DNA of 64,000 nucleotides from Ulva prolifera (lineage: Eukaryota > Chlorophyta > Ulvophyceae > Ulvales > Ulvaceae). The position numbers and the translations under genes were made by a program. The notes under the pieces were generated by a model that worked only from the letters and a program-made list of their open reading frames with translations, was not told where the DNA came from and searched no databases. Shown one piece after another: positions 37,082 through 48,077 of this stretch; position 1 is the stretch's first letter; each line of letters starts with the position of its first letter. The stretch lies in contig CM041198.1 in the NCBI GenBank assembly GCA_023078555.1, forward strand, positions 10,215,836 to 10,279,835, given 5' to 3'.

Positions 37082-38940
37082 ATGCTTGGCCTACATGAGC
37101 TCACCGCGAAACTCAGGAATATCCACGAGGGTGCCAATGTGGCCCTGGCGTACGATGATCCCTTGCTGTTGTCGGCTGGCATTGGAACTGAGATGTTTGA
37201 CGAAAAGGGCCGACGATTTCTTGAAACCGTCAACAATGTCGCCATCGCCGGACATTGCCATCCAATGGTACAAGTGCTGCACGAAGCTGTTAAGTGCGTG
37301 GCAAGGTTAAGCGGGCTTAGACCATTTGTGACATTGCTGACGCGACTGTGCACGTCGTGCAATCCCAGGTACAACAGTTCTGAACACAAACTCCAGATAT
37401 CTGTGTAGCGTTCATTCCCGATATATTGAGGCAATCACCAAATTGTTCCCCGAGCCATTGAAAACCTGTTACCTGGTGAACAGCGGCTCAGAGGCAAATG
37501 ACCTAGCCCTTCAGATTGCGTCTGCAGCTCGGCCCCAAGCTCTACATGTCGCAGGTACATGAACTCCTGCACTGGAGTCTCTCAGCTCAGAACCAAACGA
37601 TTATCTCGGTGCCTCTTCACTAAGCGCTTGCATTCTAAGCCTTGTACATACAGTTATGGAGGGAGGATACCATGGACATGTCAGCAGAATGATACGGCTG
37701 TCTCCTAACAAGTTCTGGGGTCCGAACGGCGCAGGGAGACCCGATGGTGTCCATGTGCTGCCCCTCCTTGACATGCACAGGTACGACACGAACTCCTGCC
37801 ATGCTTTTAACAACTGTGGCGTTAGCTGCGTCCAATGTACTACTGTGTCTGTGCTTCAGGGCCACGAAGATAGCGTAGGCATCTTGCACGAGATACTATT
37901 GTCACTGCCACAGCTTTGAATTGTGACGTATTCATGTGGGTCACATTATCACGGCTGAAATAATTTGCAAGCACCTCCCCGCATTGCAGGAAGAAGCATA
38001 CATGTGGCGCACATGCTGCACAGGCCGCCATCAGGCAAGCAGAGACTGAGGGAGCCCAGATAGCTGCCGTCTCCTGCGCAGGCAATTATTTTGCCTCGGG
38101 ATTTTCTAGCAGATGTTTATAAAAAGATGCGGAAGCAGGGCGGTGCATGCGTCGCAGATGAAGTTCAATGTGGCTTTGGTCGTTTGGGTGACGTTTTTTG
38201 GGGCTGGGAAGCACATGTGCGCGTCGCGTACTTTTGTGGTGATGTGGCGAGGTGTTAGCATGCACTTCCTGTATGCAGCAGTATCTTCAGGTATTTTGAT
38301 TTGCACAAGTCATTGGAGTACGACGTCATGTTGCAGGGAGTGATGCCAGATATTGTAGTTTTTGGCAAAGGCGCAGGAAACGGGTACCCAGTGGCTGGCC
38401 TGGTCACCTCAAAAGCAATTGCAAGACGGTTTTCTGAAGGTCCGGCATATTTCAACACGTTTGGGGGTGGAAATGCGGCCTGTGCATCGGGTCTTGCTGT
38501 TTTAGATGTCATTGCGAGTGAAGGCCTTCAAAAGAACAGCAGGGAAGTCGGAAGCCACCTACTGTACCAGCTGGCCCAGCTTCAGGAAGATTTTCCTGAG
38601 GTCATAGGTGAAGTGCGGGGGCGTGGCTTGTTTATTGGTGTTGAATTTGTGCAGATCTCTGATTCAAGGGCAGCTTCCCCGGGAAAAGCGCAGTGGATAA
38701 AAAAGCATATGAAAGCTCAGCAGGTACAAGTGCCCATACAAGATGCTCTCGGAATGTGCTCCAAGACAGCTCAGGATAAGAACACAACTGTCTGCTTCAG
38801 GTCCTCATGTCAGCCGGCGGATTATTCGGGAATGTCCTCAAGATTTAACCTCCCCTTGTGTTCAAAGTACAAGATGCAGATGAATTGGTATCGAAACTGA
38901 GGGTAGCATGCAGAGCGGTGGCTGAGCACCAATCAACAAT
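37082..38940 (+). pseudogene. Class-III aminotransferase, AGXT2-like / ethanolamine-phosphate phospho-lyase group, apparently inactivated
   Basis: Homology to the PLP-dependent AGXT2/ETNPPL group is clear: VNNVAIAGHCHPM, VLNTNSRYL, YLVNSGSEANDLAL, EGGYHGHVS, CVADEVQCGFGRLG, then the PLP lysine block PDIVVFGKGAGNGYP, YFNTFGGGNAAC, and GEVRGRGLFIGVEF. Exons are about 37082-37289, 37369-37554, 37654-37780, 37990-38216, 38337-38723 and 38801 onward. Three defects stand out. The first donor, in the exact phase needed, reads TTAAGT instead of GTAAGT (37290). A one-base frame change at about 38085 separates AETEGAQIAAVSCA from LPRDFLADVYKKM. An in-frame TAA (38846-38848) precedes PPLVFKVQDADELV, which still matches the family. 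Any one could be an assembly error; three together suggest a decayed gene. All catalytic residues I looked for remain, so decay would be recent. Confidence 0.7.
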
Positions 38941-40847
38941 TGAAGGCTTGAACTCAGTGTTAATGGAAAAGTATCTGCCAGGGCAACATGCAGCACACAT
39001 GCACATGAGGAGATTCAAAATGTCTCGGGACAACAGGAAACCTGGTTGCCACACTGCACTCCTGGTGGCTACAGACAAGGGAAGCAACATGCAACCCTGG
39101 AACATGCAAAGTGATGGTCATGCAGTAGATACCAGGCACATGTATAGGCACTGACAGCATCTGCTGCTGGCATGAAATCACTGAAATTCTCATCTGCCGG
39201 CGTGCTATCCACTAATTCATAGCAGGCAGTATATGCTGATTTGTTCACACGTATGGCATGTGACTTGCAATGGCCATGCAAATGCTTGCGAGCAGGATCA
39301 TGGGGAGGCTCACGATGGGTGACAAGACATCGTACAGTGAAGGTTCCTGAACTGGCGGTGGGTGATCACGGCAGACACTTGTTTACACTGAATCATGCAA
39401 CCTGGTGCTATTAGGTAGCAGAATCAATGGAACTGCGTCACCAAATCTGGCTGCTGCTTGCTTTATGAAGGTCACATTAGCACGGCGCACACAAAATGAG
39501 TGCTCCCCCAACAGCCACCATGTCGTCTGATTTCGCTGGAAGAAACAGTAGGTGATGCATGAAAAGACAACACCTTGCATGTCCTTCATGTGACCGGTTT
39601 GCAGGACATGCCTGCATCCAGCGTACCCATGGCACAGACTGGAGCATTGCGTTGTGCACACAGATGTATCTGATGACTCTCGCCACCATTCGTAGATTGG
39701 GGCTTCCAGACTGTGAAGTAGCTGTGTGCTACGTTGGTCTGAGAGTCCAGAGCTGCATGGGTGCCATGCCCGATTGTATCCACAGTGCTCCCGAATGTCA
39801 ATTTCTACCCTCACTCATTCCCGCATCACTGTAACTGTGGCAGGAACTTTGTTGCAAAGACATCGAACATTCTATTTCTGCGCTAAATTGTTGTAGAAAC
39901 TAGACCAATGCAATTGCATCAGATGGCCATTTGTGAGTACAGGAGAAAGTGAAACGCAGCTCATTTCCCAAAAACCGATTAGCAAGAGAGCACGAACAGT
40001 GCGACTGTTGTGGAACACAAAATACTAACTCTTCGGAGCACTACACACAAGGCCACACTGAGTTGCTGTGCTGACGGTATGCATCCCTAGAGCCGAAAGT
40101 CTGAGAAGTCTGGTGAAATACTCAAACATCGCCGCCCCCATCACCCTCCCGGTGATTGGAATGGGCGGAACCAGCCAAGAAGCGGAGCTTTGAGATTGCA
40201 GCTGCAGTGACAGAAGAAAGTGCGGCCTCATCAACACTGAAGCTTTCGTGATCAAGCCGGGAGATTGGCGCCGCCACGCCAGGCCCACTGGGTGAAGCAG
40301 CCTTAAAAGACTAGAGCGCCACAGTCCGATTTACTGCGCCAGAACAGAAGGGTAGCGTGAAAGCGCCACTGCATGGGCCAAGCATTCAAGCAGAATCCTG
40401 TAGCTTGGGGTTTACCTCAGGTGTTACATGTGGTGGATAGTGCCGAGCTTGTTCACAGCTGCGGCGTTATGCTAGCCCCATCCACCCACCACCTGGGCGG
40501 TGTGTGGGCAGGTCTGGACGTAAGACCGTGTAAGTCCTGATGGTCGCAGCTAATGGCTACATCTGTAGCACATCTTGGCATGAACAAGCTGCCGTGCGGT
40601 GCAGCAACAATGATTTGTGCCTTGATCGCCCCCTTGATCGCCCCACAGCACGATTTGAATAGGTGATGGTTCATGGTGGATCAATATTAATTCGAGAAGG
40701 TTAATACTACCAGCATGTAATGGCTCCGTTGAAGCGTACAGAAACGTATGCGGAAGACCCAGATGGATAAGAGAAGACAATTATGCTACAAAGCACATCA
40801 AAACTACGATCACGATGGCTTGCGCGACGCCGCATGTACCATGGCCA
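38941..40847. other. Intergenic region between aminotransferase relic and lipoyl-Kgd4 gene
   Basis: I see no supported gene or repeat in this 1.9 kb. The in-frame extension of the aminotransferase reading frame runs to 39154 but loses family resemblance after about 38940. Confidence 0.4.
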
Positions 40848-41631
40848 TCATTCCGCTCCGCCCAGCATTATTGCCTCCATTTCGCGTTCAGTTAGAATCC
40901 TACGGGGCACAAAAGCTGTAACGGCCTGGTTCCCTGGAGGAGAGTTCTGCTCTCGAGTATTCATCCGCATTTCAACAGCTCGGGGAGATTCCTGTGAGCT
41001 GTGACTTCGGTCAATGTATGTCTGCTGATCAACGGCAGGCATGGCACTGATCACATGACCATCGCTCGTCCTGCGTGGTGGAAAGCGTATTCTCGCTTTG
41101 TGCCCCCTCAGCGTCTTGTCTGACACTTCAGATGCTGCGTCTGCTAAGGCGTCGTAGGCCTGTTGATTAGAGCTTTGCACCCCAGGTTGCTGCTTTGACA
41201 TACTAATGCTGTCGTCAACCAATGCAATCAGCTGCCCAATCTGAACAACGTCGTCAGGTTGCACCAGCAATGCTTGTATGACCCCGTACTGTGGAGACCG
41301 CACTTCAATTGAAACCTGAGTTACCGCCATAATTGTTGTTTCAGGGCCGATGCATTATACTTGGTTGCAGCGATGCGAGCTGACACCACACTCACAGGGG
41401 GCATACCTTGTCTGTCTCCAAGGTAAGAATTGGTTCATCTTCTTCGACGGGGTCATGTTGGCGTTTGTGTATTTCGGCGACAGTTCCTTCGGTAATGGAA
41501 TCGCCCATTGATGGAACCACGACGTTCTGCACGAATGCGCACACTGAAGAGTGCAGATACCGAGCGCTGGAGCTATTTCCACCAGCAGACACAGCAATTG
41601 ATCTACATAGTTGATTCAGTTGCCGTAGCAT
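40848..41631 (-). CDS. Lipoyl domain fused to Kgd4/MRPS36-type E3 adaptor (2-oxoglutarate dehydrogenase complex)
   Basis: A 230-residue protein in two exons (41631-41407 and 41315-40848), joined in phase 0 directly after the lipoyl lysine. Residues 1 to about 32 look like a mitochondrial presequence (MLRQLNQLCRSIAV ... ARYLHSS). Residues 34-112 form an E2o-type lipoyl domain: VVVPSMGDSITEGTV, then LTLETDK with K75 as the expected lipoylated residue, then VSIEVRSPQYGVI. A linker follows. The C-terminal part matches the Kgd4/MRPS36 (YMR31) family at both its conserved ends: HKARIRFPPRR (147-157; human MRPS36 has HTPLIRFPDRR) and RRILTEREMEAIMLGGAE at the very end (213-230). There is no acyltransferase core and no classic E3-binding domain. 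Kgd4 tethers E3 to the E2o core, so this protein probably joins the 2-oxoglutarate dehydrogenase complex and brings an extra swinging arm. The domain calls are strong; the combined role is inference. Confidence 0.85.
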
Positions 41632-42863
41632 GTCAATAAAAGATACTGACAATGAGAATCGTATGCTTGAGGAGACGCTACAGCGGGGGCTTCGGCTACT
41701 CCATTTGCTCACGCATGCACACTTTTGGTCATACGATGAGCACGTAGCTGTAATATTTGTTCACACAGCGCCAAGAAGGCTCTCGCTTCTTGCCGTGCGG
41801 ATAGCAACGATTAAGCGTGCACGCCCGTGGCTTCAAGGTTGCCCTGATCGCAGCTAAATTTGAAGACGAGGCAGAGACATCTTTGTGCCTTTGAAACCGC
41901 ACTAATAAATATCTTCTGCTGCTGAACTGTACCATGGCAACGTGTTTCATGTGGATCACGCCTTCACACGTCGTCATCCGTTCGGATGAAAGTTTCAGAA
42001 TCAATCGTGCTTCCTTCCGTGAAAATGCAATTTTGACACCACAAAACATGAATTCTCTTGATGTGGTGTTGCAGCTTAACAACCGATCTGAATCTGTTAT
42101 CTTGGCGGAATAAACGCCAAATGCTGACATCCTCGCGTCGTGAAGCCGTCCTCCAACAGATGAAACTTCAGTGAGGCTATGGCAAACATTCAATGTGTGG
42201 ACCGTTTAAGTCTTGACTCGTTTGTCGTGGTACATGCGTGTCACTATGAATTCTCTCCACGAACCTGTGCATGATTATACTTGCCACCTCACTTCGGCAG
42301 TCAACTGACTACGGAAAGAAGCGTAAATTGTCCTGAGCACACTTCTGAAGTCATGTGGCTTATCCCCGGCATTGTCCTGCGGTGTTAGTTTTGGTCTTAC
42401 CTTGCGCGGCCTTGCGCGGCCACTTTTGGGTTCAGTACAGGAATGAACAGTACACGGGCGCATCGGCTCCAGTATAAAAATCATAATGTAAGCGCAGTGG
42501 ATATAAATTGGTCTGCGTGTCTGTTTGCCTGTGTGCCCTAAGCAGCATTGCTCAGGAGCCACTGCTTCGGCATGTCTCTTGACGGCCATGATCAAATGCA
42601 GCAGGCAGTACTATTTTCAGCAGGACAGCTATTGTGGTGTATAGTTCGTGGCCCTGCCCTGCATGTTAATGGGGCAGATCCTGTGTTGCCCCGAGTGTCG
42701 ATCCTGTTTGGCTGTGTGCGTTCATCTTCATCTTCAGGGGGAAACCTTGCCCTAATAAAATGAACATGTCATTGATCTTGTCATAACTTGATCAGGAGAA
42801 AAACTCCCTGTATTTGAATTTTTCGTGTTGCGCTTACTGATGAAAGTTGCTTGTTTTGGGCAG
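41632..42863. other. Divergent intergenic region
   Basis: This lies between the 5' ends of the lipoyl-Kgd4 gene (-) and the SANT gene (+). A tandem CTTGCGCGGC duplication occurs at about 42402-42421. An open frame from ATG 42572 could be a first exon of the SANT gene, but I find no splice path or domain to support it. Confidence 0.35.
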
Positions 42864-44824
42864 ACATGGTCCCAAAGCGGATATGATGGGGCCTACACTG
42901 GCAATACAGGTGCATTCCAATGATATTGTGCGATTTTGTTTAACTCCCCACAGGCATCCTCGTAGGTGGCATCAAATCATGTGAAGTTGAAGGCCAAGAT
43001 GAACCACAACCTTCCGGTTCGAGGAGGCCACGGCGTGCCACAGCTGTGGCTGCAGCATTACGGATTCAGGGGAGGCTCGAACGCGCAGGTATTGTGCATG
43101 ACCGCAAGGCCTACATGCAGTCTCTGTCCAGTGCAGTGACACTTGCACAGGCCCAACAGCAGCGACATCCAGAGAAGCTGTCGAGGACGTTCAAGCGGGA
43201 CGCACGTTCCGCTTTTCAGGATGCCACGTGTCTACGACAGCAAGATACCAGTGCACATGTGGACAGCGTTCCTTATGATAGGGCAGACCTCCATCTCACC
43301 ACTACTTCACAATCTGTTACACCAGGAGCTGATTGCTCCCTAGGTGCCCGTGCAAGATCACCCCGCGTACATGCTCCAACTAATGTCCTGCAAACAAATG
43401 GTCACCGCAATGCTCTGACATCTACACAGAGGCACCAGGATGTCAACACCAAGATTGGATCATGCAACCTGCAACCATGCAGTATTGCGAACACATTAGC
43501 AAAATCTCCGCCAAAGCATGGGGCTAAGTTGGTTCCAGCTCGAATACGTCAAGTCCATTCTACGCCGTCACCTCAAGTTCCTGCAGTCGACTATGATGCG
43601 TCACCACAGGATGCTCACGGCGACTTAGCTGCAAACCAGGTGGCAGACTGGACCGATGCTGAGTGCAAGCGTCTGCTGCACATTTGCAGTCGGAAAGTTA
43701 GGCCGGACACTTCCAAGTTCTGGGTCAAGGTTGCTCAGAACATGCCAGGTCAGCCTTCACTTTGTACATGAAATCACATTTGCATTTGTGATGCAACATT
43801 TCTCAATTACGTTGCACACTTCAAGCCTGATCAGCGTATCTGGCGCAGTCATCTGTGAAGGGCTGACCAGTACGAGACGCATTCTTTGTCAAGGATTTAC
43901 ATGTGTCCCAGTACAGTTGATCACAGGACATGTTGCAGGTAGATCGGTCTATGAATGCTTTGAGAAATATTTCGAGGCGCAGAAGACACCCCCACGCCCA
44001 AAACGGCCCGCGCCTGAATGTCCAATGGACGCAAGGCCATCAGTGATTGCCAACAATCAGTGTCTAACAGCAGCAAAAAAGAAAAAAGCTGTACGAAGTC
44101 TTCGATGGCAAGTGCAAGCCATGCAGACCGATACTGATGCATCAGACTTGTCGGTATGCTGCTTATGGGAACATATCAGAAAGATACATTTGTGCATGAA
44201 CGCGACTGCATCAAGGCGTCTTTCATTCAGGAAAAGCGGAAGCGTCAGCAGAAAGTTGATACGTTCATAGATTCCTACAAGCGTAAACGTCACGCACCGG
44301 CAAGTCAAGCCAGTGCAGGGAGATGTGGGGATGTTCAATTCCGCAGTGGACAAAGGGAATCATTACCAGCAACAAGCGCATTTGTGGTGCTGCGCGTCTT
44401 ACATTGCTGATTGCGTTTCCAGGGATTTTGTCAGTTCCCACAGATGGGAGAAGCCTTGAATTGTGCATTGCAACACGCCATCTGAGTATGATGTTGCATG
44501 TAGCATCGATAGTGAGCGGCCATCGGGACTACCTGATTCTGCATTGTTGTTGCAAACATGCTCCCAGCTGTTGCATATGGGCAAGTCAATCTTGATCGAA
44601 GTCATGAAATGTTTTTCATTCCATATGTGAAATTGACTGCTGACGCTGGGCCCCTGCAGGGTTCAGAACACACTGATCCGGACGTTAGAACATCAGAGCA
44701 AGCAATCGCGGCCCTGAAGAAGTGGCACATCATTGAGGTCAGCGCTCAGCTTCAAGACACCCCTGAGCATGATTGGTATCATTGTGGATCAGCTGGTGAA
44801 TCTGGCAGTGAAACAGGGGAATAG
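42864..44824 (+). CDS. SANT/Myb-domain protein, MIS18BP1 (KNL2)-like; 5' end uncertain
   Basis: Exons that splice in frame are 42864-42909, 42954-43748, 43939-44111 and 44180 to about 44300, with a probable last exon from about 44661 to the TAG at 44824. The second exon is basic and disordered and ends inside a SANT domain: DWTDAECKRLL ... DTSKFWVKVAQNMPG|RSVYECFEKYF. The FW..VA....RS..EC..KY pattern matches the SANT of MIS18BP1, which with Mis18 directs CENP-A loading at centromeres. Downstream is a Lys/Pro-rich region and a basic helical stretch (HERDCIKASFIQEKRKRQQK). A SANTA domain, usual in this family, was not found; it may lie in unrecognised upstream exons. Other SANT proteins cannot be excluded. 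The true start codon is not identified. The donor of the third exon is most likely 44112 (68-bp intron) rather than 44154, which would need a 26-bp intron. Confidence 0.55.
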
Positions 44825-45775
44825 TGTAGTCGAATAGCAAGCATTATGCAATACCAGAGATGGTGTGTGAAATGTGAATGCAACCGATGCGAGGAAGGCA
44901 TATTGGTACCAGTTGCCGTTTTTGGCATTGTAGTCATTGGATACACCACTTTGTCACATGTGACATGGATCCTCAGTGTGTGCACAGCATCCCTAGCTCG
45001 CATCGCATCTCTCGCGCCAAATTGCAGCTTCTGCAGCTTTTCCTGGCAATATTTCAGTGATTGCCAATCACTGATGGCATATGAAGTTTGGCTGTGTCGA
45101 TGATACCAGTCCCAGACAGCCTTGCCGCCAGGTCCTCAGCGTGTGGGGTGTACAAGATAACCCAATATCAGGCACAGAGCATGGACTGCTACCTCCTTGT
45201 GTTGACACCTGTTGAAGAGCATTCAAGCCAGGATGTCGTTCAGTTTTCTGCATGTCAGAAAGCCGAATGCAGCACATGTTTCGTCTGCACGACTCGCGTG
45301 CCCCTGAAGAAAAAACCACAATCCTTGAGGAACGTCTGATACCTCAGGCATGTCCGCCCCATACCTGTTTAGTGATCCTATAATCTGGGTGCAAGCAGCC
45401 TGTGTAGCAGGCGGTAGACATGCTCACTGCCATAGTGCTGTTTCAGGCACACATGTGGCTGAGAAACTGCATCTGCATGAGGGCACTTGCACATGGCAAT
45501 TCGTGCAGGAATTTGAGAATACCCAACGAAATTAGATTTACTTCAGGGTGAGGTGCTCTGTCTTTGATAAATCTTCGGAGTTTCATTGTCAAGCCCGTGG
45601 TGTGTATGTAGCATCAAGTCAATGTTGCGGAGCGAGGGTTCAGGATGGAGGCTCCCCCTGTCTACCCGGTCCGACCCTTTCGCAAATGGATCAGCTCATG
45701 TTGACAATCACCAATGTCAGTAGTTGCTTGAAAACCCAATTTCCTGGATCGTTGACATACTAGCATTCCTACCTG
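44825..45775. other. Intergenic region between SANT and Obg genes
   Basis: No gene is supported. The 3' untranslated region of the SANT gene and the Obg promoter are expected here. Confidence 0.4.
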
Positions 45776-48059
45776 ATGTCGTTGTTTCATCGACATTGGC
45801 GGGCACTCGTTTCCGCGAATTTAAACGGGTCAGTCACCGCGCGAGCTTTAAAGATAGACGGAATGACTCGTCCTTTGAAACACAGAGATCATGATCTGCG
45901 CGATGAGGTCGCGTTGCTAGTAAGAGGCGGGACAGGTATCGCTTGGCGGTCCGGGACGCAGCTATGTCAGGCCTTGAGTACACATTGAACGTCCGACAAT
46001 ATTCAAGTTCAATCTGTGCAGGAGGCAGCGGGTGCTCTTCAATGGTTCGTCCTAAACCCGACAAGGTGGTTGCCGATGGAGGAGACGGTGGTGATGGAGG
46101 GGACGTCATCATTCTTGCGGATTCGAGGTATGAATACGAATCTTCCTGGCGAGGAAAGTACATTGCAGTTCACCAAAGGTATGATCAGAGGATACTGGCG
46201 ATCAGGTTAACAAGGCTATCAGCAAGAACCAAGCGCGTTACTGCCAGCGCCGGCATCGCAGGCTCATCACACGGGACAAAAGGAGCCCGAGGGGCCGATA
46301 GTATCTTGAAGGTGAGTTCCTCATGCCATCGTGCTCACGGGTCTCTCGGCTTACGCCGTGACTACTTCGTTCAGGCCGGTACTCGACAGCTGTAAATGCA
46401 GAACTTTCCTGACTGTGAAATATCGCACATCTTGCAAGCATGACCGTATTTGCAACAAGAAGCAGTACATTACGTGCAGCAGTCCCAGACATGAACTGTT
46501 GAAGAACGTGGTCAGACGGATTTACAAGTATACCGAGCACCACCACGTGCATGACCACACAGAAGTGCCAGGAGGATATTGAACACTTGACGCCAAAACT
46601 GTAGGTACCAACAGGAACGGCCGTGTGGATTCTGGACAAGGTCTTCGCACGGGTGCCTTTGCTGAAACATCAGCACACACATGACCTGCCTGCGCAACGG
46701 TCATGTGACATTGCATTGGGTGAGGTGGACATTACAGTGTCTAATGACTTCGCTATCCTGTCGAAACGGTTTGAACAATACAGACAGCTACAAGCTGAGT
46801 TAGGAAGACGATCCGATAGAGCAATTACGCTCCCTGCCCTGGCTGCAATACGTGCGCCATGTGATGCATCAGCTAAGCGAAAGTGCGGCATTACCCTCAC
46901 CAGCGTGTATCTCCTCCTGGATAAGCTGAACTGGCCAGCCATCCAGCCAGGCAGGTGCCATTGCTATGAAGGAACTGCCAATTCCGTCCCGCAAAAGCAT
47001 GCCATCCGCTGTGGTCAATCCTTGTGTGCGTCGGTGAGCATCACTCAAACGAACTCCATGAGGAAGTTTGAGTGAGAGAAACAAAGGAAAAGGGAGGGGG
47101 AGTGGGCGCAGGTGGGAGAGGCAACAAAAAGCTGGCATGCTCCTTCTTGCGCAGCTGAACAGTGACGGTGATTCGGTTACAGTGGCTAGGGGAGGTCGCG
47201 GAGGACTCGGAAACTGCCGGCATGATTCCCGCAAGTGGGGTGCAGCGGCTTCCTGGTGCCAGCGTGGAGGCTTGCCGGAGGAAGCGAGCATCCTTCTTGA
47301 CCGACGGGTGCTGGCTGATGTGGCTCTCGTCGGAGCCCCAAATGTGGGCAAGAGCTCCCTGCTGCGGGCGCTGACCGCCGCTCGGCCGCGTGTGGCGCCC
47401 TATGCCTTTACCACACTCACACCACAAGTTGGTGCCCTCGCTGGTGAGGTTGGCGGGCACTGGCTCATGGTTGCCGATATGCCTGGTTTGGTGGAGGGAG
47501 CATATGAAGATCGTGGCCTCGGAATTGATTTCCTTAAGTACGTTCAGAGATGACTGCCTGAATGAATAGATCACATTTCTCATATGAATCAATCTATTTA
47601 TAACGCACTGACGTCACAGGGGTGTTGTAGACACAAAGTTTAGTGGCAAATATGTGCAGGCATATCCGAAGCTGCAAGGTCCTGGTGTATGTTCTCGATG
47701 CATCTGCAACTACTTGGGGAGCTGATGGGGCTATGGATCAGCAAAACTGCTGCTCTGTAAAGCCAGCGATTTCCCAGCTGCAACAACTTCAGGATGAGAT
47801 TTCTGCATTTGACAGCAAAATCCTGACCAAGCCGAGTGTGATTGTTTTGAACAAATCTGACTGTCTCACACAAAGGGCAGACGAGTTTGCATCCAACTTC
47901 ACAGACATGATGTCACATCATGGGCTTACCTTCCCTGTCATCCTGACATCTGCCCTGACCAGCCAGGGAATACCAAGCCTGGCCAACATGCTGAAGAATA
48001 TCTGCCAGGATATGCATGGCAGTAGGCATGTGCTTGCAGGCAATGAGTTGCCCCAATGA
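45776..48059 (+). CDS. Obg-family GTPase, probably organellar
   Basis: Obg/CgtA GTPases assist large ribosomal subunit assembly. Exons include 45776-45935, 46022 to 46311 (probably with an internal intron at 46128-46206), 46605 to about 46950, 47155-47537, and 47660-48059. The first exon encodes a basic leader ([18 protein letters not shown]) suited to a mitochondrion or plastid, then [15 protein letters not shown] of the glycine-rich Obg fold, followed by [25 protein letters not shown] and [11 protein letters not shown]. The G domain has G1 GAPNVGKSS, the switch region FTTL, G3 [16 protein letters not shown], and G4 NKSD in the last exon, after [10 protein letters not shown]. Between VPTGTAV and VARGG the reading frame holds roughly 110 extra residues, much longer than the usual ~30. 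Part of this may be unrecognised intron. The 5' start is an ATG with open frame through the splice. Confidence 0.85.
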
Positions 48060-48077
48060 GCGCACGATGGTGAGAGG

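Noticed and set aside
38846-38848. In-frame TAA in the aminotransferase as evidence for a variant genetic code (TAA = Gln, as in some ulvophyte algae)
   Set aside because: The permease ends naturally at TAA, no other conserved gene here contains an internal TAA or TAG at a conserved position, and the same aminotransferase copy has two other kinds of defect, so gene decay or sequence error fits better.
40848-41631. Truncated DLST (E2o) gene missing its catalytic core
   Set aside because: The protein does not simply break off: its C-terminal half matches the Kgd4/MRPS36 family and ends with that family's own C-terminus and a stop codon.
42572-42763. First exon of the SANT gene encoding a SANTA domain
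   Set aside because: The translated sequence lacks the SANTA pattern and no donor-acceptor pair links it in frame to the exon at 42864.
44154-44179. A 26-bp mini-intron in the SANT gene
   Set aside because: An ordinary 68-bp intron (44112-44179) with the same acceptor also keeps frame and is far more plausible.
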